A DNA stretch of 10,858 nt from an uncultured Clostridia bacterium (GTDB taxonomy: Bacteria > Bacillota > Clostridia > Lachnospirales > Anaerotignaceae). Under the pieces are notes generated by a model. The model saw only the letters and a program-made list of their open reading frames with translations. It had not been told where the DNA came from and searched no databases. Shown here piece after piece: positions 6,511-10,858 of this stretch; within the stretch, counting starts at the first letter, position 1; every line of letters starts with the position of its first letter. The DNA lies in NCBI GenBank assembly GCA_910587195.1, contig CAJUKL010000060.1, positions 1 through 10,858 on the forward strand. The letters are read 5' to 3'. A program made the translations under genes and the position numbers.

Positions 6511-6544
6511 AAGGAAATGGAAAGAAAAAAGGAGAAAATATCAA

Positions 6545-8680
6545 ATGAAAAAAAGGCAGAAAATATTTTTTATTACCTTGGTAAGTATGTTATTTTTAAA
6601 CAATCTACAAATTTATGGAAGTCCCATCAAAATGCGCTTGCTTTACGATGGAAAAATGCATGATTATGAGGCAGAAAGTATCCGTATTGTAGTGAATCAG
6701 CAAGAATTAGCAATAGAGGATATGCCTCCTATTTTATTATATGATAGAACACTTATGCCAGCAAGAGCTGTTTTTGAAGCCTTGGGGGCAGAAGTTGCTT
6801 GGAATGCAGAAACACAGGAAGTTTATATTCGAAGAAATGATGATGTTGTAATTTTAAAAGCAGATAATAAGGTAGCAAATATCAACGGCACAGAGTTCAC
6901 AATGGATGTACCTGCAAAGGTCATTAATGAAAGAACTATGATACCTGTAAGAGCTGTATCAGAAGCATTGGAATGTACGGTAGAGTGGGACGAAAATACA
7001 AGAACAGTTTCCATCACAGAAAAGGAAACCGAAGAAATAGTTATCCCAGAGCCAGAAAAACCAGAACAAACACCCATACAAGACACAGAACAAAAAACAG
7101 AACAACAAACTCCAACACAAGACACAGAACAAAAAACAGAACAGCAAACTCCAACACAAGACACAGAGCAAAAAACAGAACAACAAACTCCAACGCAGGA
7201 CACAGAACAAAAAACAGAACAACAAACACCGACACAAAGCACAGAACAAAAACCAAGTCAGGAAAATACAAATATAGCAGAAACAAAGGAATATGCGCAA
7301 GGAGGTACAGGAGAAATTCCAAAGCAAAACATTGGTATTGTCCATGTTGCCCCACCAGAATCTGAAAAACAAGACCAAACTTTCACGATTATCGCATCTG
7401 ATGAAATTGCAAAATTTCAAGAAAAACCAGGAAAACAATATGAAGTTATTATTGATATTTATTATGGACAAAAAGAAATCCTGACAGATAACATGGAAGT
7501 TTTAACAAGTGACTTAGTAAGCAATATCATTTCTTCTCAATATCGCGATAATGGTACCACTGTAACCAGAATCATTTTTGAACTAAAAAGGGAATGTGAA
7601 TATGATATTCATTTAAACCGTACAAAAGATAACATTATCGTAGATTTTGAAGAAAAAGAAGGTGGTAGTGTAAATCCAAATATTAATAATACTGGAACAA
7701 ACAATAATACCAATCATAATAACACAAATAATAATACAAATATGGGTACAAACATCAATACAAACACAAACCAGCCTAATCAAATAAAAAATGTATTTTA
7801 TGATACATCTAGAAAGGCAATTACTTTGTCAAAAAGTGATTTATTCGCTATCAGCAACATAGAACATAAAGATGATTATTTAAACAAAAAATATCAAATT
7901 TTATTGCCAGATGATTATAGCAGCATTTATGGAAGTGGTACTATGAAACTAGATACAACAGAATTACTTTCTGTTACCATTAGCCAAGAACAAGGAAAAA
8001 CAGCTTTTACATTCCAAGAAAATGGAATTTATGCCTTTACCATTACGGAAGATGCAAATTATTATTATATTAACGTAAAAAATCCAAAAGAAGTTTATGA
8101 TAAAGTTGTAGTATTAGATGCAGGGCATGGTGGACAAGACCCAGGTACAAATGGAAATGGCATAGACGAAAAAGATATGACGTTAGCAATCCTACAAAAA
8201 ACTTATAGCAAACTACAAAATACAGATAAAGTAAAAACATATGTAACTCGAATTGCAGATACTTACCCAGAAAATATAGATAGGGCAATGATGGCAAATG
8301 AAATCGGAGATATTTTCATTTCTGTTCATATGAATTCTGCAAAGCCAAATCCTACTCCAAATGGTACAGAAGTATTATTTATTACACATGAAACAGATAA
8401 AAAGGGAAAATTAACGAGTAAAGATGTTGCTTCTGTATTACTTAAAAATGTTGTAAATGCGCTTGGAACCAATAATAGAGGCTTAAAATATGACACATCT
8501 GAGCAAAAAAACTTAATTGTGTTAAATAAAACTGTTGTACCAGCGGTCATTGTAGAAACATTATTTTTATCTAATCCGGGTGATGCCTTAAAAATTTCAA
8601 ATGAAATCTATCAAGAAAATGCAGCACAAGCAATTTACGATAGTATTATTGAATTGGCAAATAATTATCAATGGAGGTAG
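6545..8680 (+). CDS. Secreted N-acetylmuramoyl-L-alanine amidase, paralogue with Gln/Glu/Thr repeat linker
   Basis: This 711-residue paralogue of the preceding gene has the same predicted reaction. The frame is open to 6470, but the start at 6545 follows AAGGAG (6529-6534), begins a proper signal peptide (KKRQKIFFITLVSMLFLNNL) and lies downstream of a good promoter. Order: signal peptide (1-25); two-unit stalk domain (about 28-159); PTQDTEQKTEQQT repeats (177-241); one AMIN domain (about 263-371); Asn-rich linker (373-415); beta domain (about 416-517) equivalent to the third beta domain of its neighbour; Amidase_3 domain (519-711). Zinc ligands H528, E542 and H595 and catalytic E671 are intact. 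By eye, about two thirds of catalytic-domain residues match the neighbour and both end NNYxWR. The neighbour's second AMIN domain is absent, replaced by the Asn-rich stretch. A strong terminator follows. Confidence 0.92.
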   Translation: MKKRQKIFFITLVSMLFLNNLQIYGSPIKMRLLYDGKMHDYEAESIRIVVNQQELAIEDMPPILLYDRTLMPARAVFEALGAEVAWNAETQEVYIRRNDDVVILKADNKVANINGTEFTMDVPAKVINERTMIPVRAVSEALECTVEWDENTRTVSITEKETEEIVIPEPEKPEQTPIQDTEQKTEQQTPTQDTEQKTEQQTPTQDTEQKTEQQTPTQDTEQKTEQQTPTQSTEQKPSQENTNIAETKEYAQGGTGEIPKQNIGIVHVAPPESEKQDQTFTIIASDEIAKFQEKPGKQYEVIIDIYYGQKEILTDNMEVLTSDLVSNIISSQYRDNGTTVTRIIFELKRECEYDIHLNRTKDNIIVDFEEKEGGSVNPNINNTGTNNNTNHNNTNNNTNMGTNINTNTNQPNQIKNVFYDTSRKAITLSKSDLFAISNIEHKDDYLNKKYQILLPDDYSSIYGSGTMKLDTTELLSVTISQEQGKTAFTFQENGIYAFTITEDANYYYINVKNPKEVYDKVVVLDAGHGGQDPGTNGNGIDEKDMTLAILQKTYSKLQNTDKVKTYVTRIADTYPENIDRAMMANEIGDIFISVHMNSAKPNPTPNGTEVLFITHETDKKGKLTSKDVASVLLKNVVNALGTNNRGLKYDTSEQKNLIVLNKTVVPAVIVETLFLSNPGDALKISNEIYQENAAQAIYDSIIELANNYQWR
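7073..7267 (+). repeat. In-frame 39-bp tandem repeat in the second amidase
   Basis: Four near-identical 39-bp units encode P(I/T)QDTEQKTEQQT, starting at 7073, 7112, 7151 and 7190; a degenerate fifth (PTQSTEQKPSQE) follows from 7229. Differences between units are almost all silent (for example caa/cag), indicating recent expansion under frame constraint. The linker is acidic and polar, unlike the neutral Asn/Thr linker at the same place in the paralogue. Confidence 0.9.
7664..7787 (+). repeat. Asn/Thr-rich low-complexity linker in the second amidase
   Basis: This codes for NINNTGTNNNTNHNNTNNNT and similar sequence. It is compositionally like the minisatellite of the first amidase but irregular, and it sits where the paralogue has its second AMIN domain. 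Confidence 0.75.
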
Positions 8681-8690
8681 CATATTTTTG

Positions 8691-8731
8691 GGGGAAACTT
8701 TTTACCAGTGAAAAAAGTTTCCCCTTTTTTT
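8691..8731 (+). terminator. Rho-independent terminator of the second amidase
   Basis: GGGGAAACTTTTT (8691-8703) pairs perfectly with AAAAAGTTTCCCC (8712-8724) across an eight-base loop, followed by seven T residues. It begins 10 bases after the stop; the T-run touches the stop codon of the convergent gene. Confidence 0.92.
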
Positions 8732-9410
8732 ATTTATCATAAGCCCCTGCTCTATCATTTGCAACAAATATTCTCAACATGACATCTGTTAATAATAATT
8801 CCCCTTTTTCATTTCCTTGCAATGCACCTTTATCTACTAATTTTTGAATAGTTGGTCTTGCCCAAGCAGGCATATTTTCATCAATATAATTATAGAGCAT
8901 TTCTTTTTTCACCTCTTTCGACTGTAACAACTTTTGTTTAAAGTCTAACCATAATTTTTGATTTTTAGCAAAGGGCTCTGGACATAATTTTCCTGTCACA
9001 TCATAATGACGTAATACATTTTCTATTGGAATATCATATTTTTTCATAAGCCATTTTACAAGTTCTGCTGCATTATTTTGTGTTTTTTGATTAATATAAT
9101 ATTGTCCATTGCTATCTTTTTTGCTACACATTTCTACCCCAATACTATTTTCATTTCTACATTTTTTGTGCCTATAAATTTTCGCACCACAATGCCAAGC
9201 AGTATCTTTATCAAATACACTTCGCACAATTTTTATTTCATCTACAAAATAATGTGCAGAAGTATTTCTGTCTGCCCCAGAAAAATATTTCCCATTTCCT
9301 TCTGCTGTATCTCCATTATTTGCCGTATAATGTACCACAATATATTGTATTTTTTGTTTTCTGCCTTTTGTAAAATTGCTTGGATGTGCTAACATTTCTT
9401 TGACTTCCAT
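8730..9410 (-). CDS. Amidase_2-type N-acetylmuramoyl-L-alanine amidase, phage-endolysin-like
   Basis: This 226-residue zinc amidase is of the PGRP/Amidase_2 fold, unrelated to the two neighbouring Amidase_3 enzymes but cutting the same bond. Zinc ligands are H27 (IVVHYTAN), H135 (LRHYDVTG) and C143 (KLCPEPF), with probable catalytic E93 (SIGVEMCS). The C-terminal 45 residues (MPAWARPTIQKLVDKGAL, then LLLTDVMLRIFVANDRAGAYD) resemble the tail of clostridial phage lysins. There is no signal peptide, which also fits a lysin or a mother-cell/autolysis enzyme. The frame opens at a GTG at 9417-9419, but that codon is flush against AAGGGG; the ATG at 9408-9410, eight bases after it, is the better start. 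It converges on the second amidase. No holin or other phage gene is visible, so it may be a domesticated lysin. Confidence 0.88.
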   Translation of the reverse strand: MEVKEMLAHPSNFTKGRKQKIQYIVVHYTANNGDTAEGNGKYFSGADRNTSAHYFVDEIKIVRSVFDKDTAWHCGAKIYRHKKCRNENSIGVEMCSKKDSNGQYYINQKTQNNAAELVKWLMKKYDIPIENVLRHYDVTGKLCPEPFAKNQKLWLDFKQKLLQSKEVKKEMLYNYIDENMPAWARPTIQKLVDKGALQGNEKGELLLTDVMLRIFVANDRAGAYDK

Positions 9411-9416
9411 ATTTTT

Positions 9417-9424
9417 CACCCCTT
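9417..9424 (-). promoter_or_regulatory. Ribosome site that decides the Amidase_2 start
   Basis: Minus strand AAGGGGTG lies about eight bases before the ATG at 9408-9410 and directly against the alternative GTG, favouring the ATG. Confidence 0.65.
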
Positions 9425-9475
9425 TTTTATTTAATATATGCAGGAACTTGTCCTTTGCTCATCTTTTGGCATAAT

Positions 9476-9506
9476 AAAAAAGAGCCTTTTTAAAAAGCTC
9501 TTTTTT
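9476..9506 (-). terminator. Terminator of the SUKH gene (usable on both strands)
   Basis: AAAAAAGAGC (9476-9485) pairs with GCTCTTTTTT (9497-9506), with inner TTTTT/AAAAA pairing. T-runs lie on both sides, so it works on either strand; it lies 12 bases after the stop of the minus-strand gene at 9519. Confidence 0.85.
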
Positions 9507-9518
9507 AATCTAACCAAT

Positions 9519-10295
9519 TTAAAAGTCTATAAAAATAAGGGTATTGGGAACATTTTCTTTTAAAAGACATATAAAAAGTTCTTCCTTTTTTTCGTCCCAA
9601 CAAGTACGAATATTTTTGCAAAAATAAGGGAAATATTTTTGTGGAAAAAGTTCTGTCAAGTCAATATCATGTGATTGTAGGCAATCATCAATACTTTCCT
9701 TTGTTTGATAGGTTGTAAAAGATTGATAATTTATTAAATCCTCTCCACCATTTAAAATTGCTTCTATAATCATCGAAAGCAAAAAAGAAGTGGTAGAATT
9801 AGAACAACAACACCACTCAAAAAAATCGTCATCAACACTTATGTAAACAGGCGGATCTGGTAATTTTAAATCTTCATAAAGGATACCTGCATGAAAGATT
9901 CCTTGATTCTCATACCATATCACTAAATAATTTTTGGTTAAATTATGCCATGTTTCTTTTGGCAAATTGGATAAAATATAATAATAACTTTTTTTGTCTT
10001 TTTCAGAGATGCCATATTTACTCCAACTTTTTTTAAAATCACGTAGATTTTCTTCAATAATTTCATAAGAAAATGAAATTTCTTCCGGAAACAAAATATG
10101 ATTTAAAAAATCATTTATTTCTGCATTTCCACTATGTAGTAAAAAACTTCTGTAAACGTCTGGTATTTTCACATCTAATGTTGATTCAGCTTTTTTAATC
10201 GCATCTTCTGAAAATCCTAAACGTTTATTGTTATGCTTATGATATAATATAGAAATTAGTTCTTCCGCATTAATATGATATTTTTTATGCGTCAT
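9519..10295 (-). CDS. SUKH (SMI1/KNR4) family protein
   Basis: This 258-residue soluble protein is recognised by its N-terminal SUKH core: LGFSEDAIKKAESTLDVKIP at 26-45, then DVYRSFLLHSGNAE at 46-59, the usual helix, L/I-P, helix and N/G turn, and later LVIWYENQGIFHAGI and PVYISVDDDFFEW strands. SUKH proteins often act as immunity proteins against polymorphic nuclease toxins, but many stand alone with unknown function; no toxin gene is in the window. The C-terminal ~90 residues extend beyond a minimal SUKH domain and carry a CCC cysteine run (WCCCSNS). The start at ATG 10293-10295 is chosen over a GTG at 10302-10304 because AGAGGTGG lies at correct distance from the ATG and overlaps the GTG. 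It is monocistronic, with terminators on both sides. Confidence 0.75.
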   Translation of the reverse strand: MTHKKYHINAEELISILYHKHNNKRLGFSEDAIKKAESTLDVKIPDVYRSFLLHSGNAEINDFLNHILFPEEISFSYEIIEENLRDFKKSWSKYGISEKDKKSYYYILSNLPKETWHNLTKNYLVIWYENQGIFHAGILYEDLKLPDPPVYISVDDDFFEWCCCSNSTTSFLLSMIIEAILNGGEDLINYQSFTTYQTKESIDDCLQSHDIDLTELFPQKYFPYFCKNIRTCWDEKKEELFICLLKENVPNTLIFIDF

Positions 10296-10348
10296 AAATA
10301 CCACCTCTTATGTATAAATTATGAAAAAGACAAAACTTATTTTTATTG

Positions 10349-10384
10349 CAAAAAAGTAAGCAACTCTATTTAAAGTTACTTACT
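10349..10384 (-). terminator. Terminator of the 76-residue gene
   Basis: AGTAAG (10355-10360) pairs with CTTACT (10379-10384) and AACT with AGTT inside, one mismatch; on the minus strand a T-run follows (rc of 10349-10355). It starts 11 bases after the stop at 10395. Confidence 0.75.
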
Positions 10385-10394
10385 AAAAAAAATC

Positions 10395-10625
10395 TCATAA
10401 TTTTGCGACAAATTTTGCTTTTTCAAAGTCATCTTTGTGTACATAAATAATGTATTGGCTAATACATTCTTTTTCCAAGTCAAAAGCACCTAATCCAGGA
10501 GCAGATAGAGTAATCTCGTTTATAGTATAAGGAATATGATAAAGTATAAGAGAATCTCTAATTTTTGACTGTTGTGCAATAGAAAATGTGATACAAAGTT
10601 CTTTTCGATTCAGTACTGTCAACAT
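10395..10625 (-). CDS. Small conserved-type protein, DUF2007-like
   Basis: This 76-residue cytosolic protein has an N-terminal MLTVLNRKELCITFSIAQQS segment, a helix then IPYTINEITL strand, and a C-terminal YIIYVHKDDFEKAKFVAKL strand-helix. The beta-alpha-beta arrangement and the final Y-x-I-Y-V-x-K-x-D-x-E-x-A pattern recall short DUF2007-type putative signal-transducing proteins common in clostridia; the biochemical role is unknown. GAGGAGGGG lies just upstream of the ATG (10623-10625), a very strong ribosome site. It has its own promoter and terminator. The family assignment is tentative. Confidence 0.6.
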   Translation of the reverse strand: MLTVLNRKELCITFSIAQQSKIRDSLILYHIPYTINEITLSAPGLGAFDLEKECISQYIIYVHKDDFEKAKFVAKL

Positions 10626-10659
10626 AGCTACCCCTCCTCTACAAAGCCCTTTTTACTTT

Positions 10660-10668
10660 AGTATATCA
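10660..10668 (-). promoter_or_regulatory. Extended -10 promoter of the 76-residue gene
   Basis: On the minus strand the sequence is TGATATACT, an extended -10 identical to that of the second amidase, about 35 bases before the ATG. A weak TTGTTT lies 15 bases upstream as a possible -35. Confidence 0.5.
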
Positions 10669-10788
10669 TGTTCCCAACAAAAACAATATCATTATTTTGA
10701 AAAAAGAATACAAAAAAATGGGATATTTTTTTGTGCGAGATTACCTTTTTCCTTTTTCATAATAGGAATAGCAGTATTTCATAATAAT

Positions 10789-10858
10789 CTGACACTCCCA
10801 TGTCTAAAGGCATGGGGTTCTTAATTACATAAACTTCTAAATATACTCGAAAGCATAT
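10789..10858 (-). mobile_element. Right end of a second IS200/IS605-family element (partial; body off right edge)
   Basis: CCCATG (10797-10802) pairs with CATGGG (10811-10816) around TCTAAAGG-type sequence; read on the minus strand this gives CCCCATGCCTTTAGACATGG and then GAGTGTCAG. This matches the common layout of IS605-group right ends. Orientation implies a tnpB on the minus strand beyond the right edge. It differs in sequence from the end at 1-52, so the two belong to different subgroups. Only the terminal hairpin is diagnostic, so a non-autonomous derivative is also possible. Confidence 0.65.

Noticed and set aside
6470..6544. N-terminal extension of the second amidase to an upstream ATG
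   Set aside because: It would start within or before the promoter, lacks a ribosome site, and would bury the signal peptide.
6823..7471. Several Cys-rich or Phe-rich minus-strand frames and a Lys/Arg/Thr-rich plus-strand frame
   Set aside because: They are shadows of the 39-bp repeat in the second amidase, with no ribosome sites or recognisable domains.
9438..9449. ATGCAGGAACTT, identical to 6470-6481, upstream of both the Amidase_2 gene and the second amidase
   Set aside because: It is only 12 bases, in different orientation relative to the genes, with no shared sequence beyond it; not enough for a regulatory claim.

Overview
The window reads as chromosomal DNA of an AT-rich, spore-forming clostridial Firmicute, probably a Lachnospiraceae-like or related gut lineage; genus cannot be assigned from sequence alone. 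The reasons are the strongly AT-biased base and codon use, strong AGGAGG-type ribosome sites, a complete cotJA-cotJB-cotJC spore-coat operon, copper-amine-oxidase-N (stalk-type) surface domains, and IS200/IS605 transposon ends at both edges.

Layout. At 1-52 lies the right end (transposase/omega-RNA end) of an IS200/IS605 element whose body is off the left edge. Positions 49-2006 hold a minus-strand trio: a secreted stalk-domain protein (861-2006), a 51-residue mini-protein resembling one segment of it (676-831), and a DUF1349-type protein (49-636) whose stop codon falls inside the transposon end. A gene-free stretch (2007-2431) carries three consecutive stem-loops. Positions 2432-3628 are cotJA-cotJB-cotJC, closed by a perfect terminator. 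Positions 3840-6374 and 6545-8680 are two tandem, paralogous secreted N-acetylmuramoyl-L-alanine amidases (stalk domain, repetitive linker, AMIN-type beta domains, zinc Amidase_3), each with its own probable promoter. On the minus strand then come a phage-lysin-like Amidase_2 protein (8730-9410), a SUKH (SMI1/KNR4) protein (9519-10295) and a 76-residue conserved-type small protein (10395-10625). The window ends in a second, oppositely oriented IS200/IS605 right end (about 10789-10858).

How it works together. Cell-envelope functions dominate: three peptidoglycan amidases of two unrelated folds, three secreted or derived stalk-domain proteins, and a spore-coat manganese-catalase operon. The two large amidases are recent-looking duplicates with nearly matching ends but quite different middles: one has a 36-bp Asn/Thr minisatellite and two AMIN domains; the other has a 39-bp Gln/Glu/Thr repeat, one AMIN domain and an Asn-rich linker where the second AMIN should be. 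No canonical defence, CRISPR or secretion system is visible. The most unusual material is the repeat-driven linker evolution of the amidases, the mini-gene apparently made by internal deletion of a duplicated stalk gene, the structured intergenic element ahead of cotJ, and the pair of convergent transposon ends with their potential guide-adjacent sequences.
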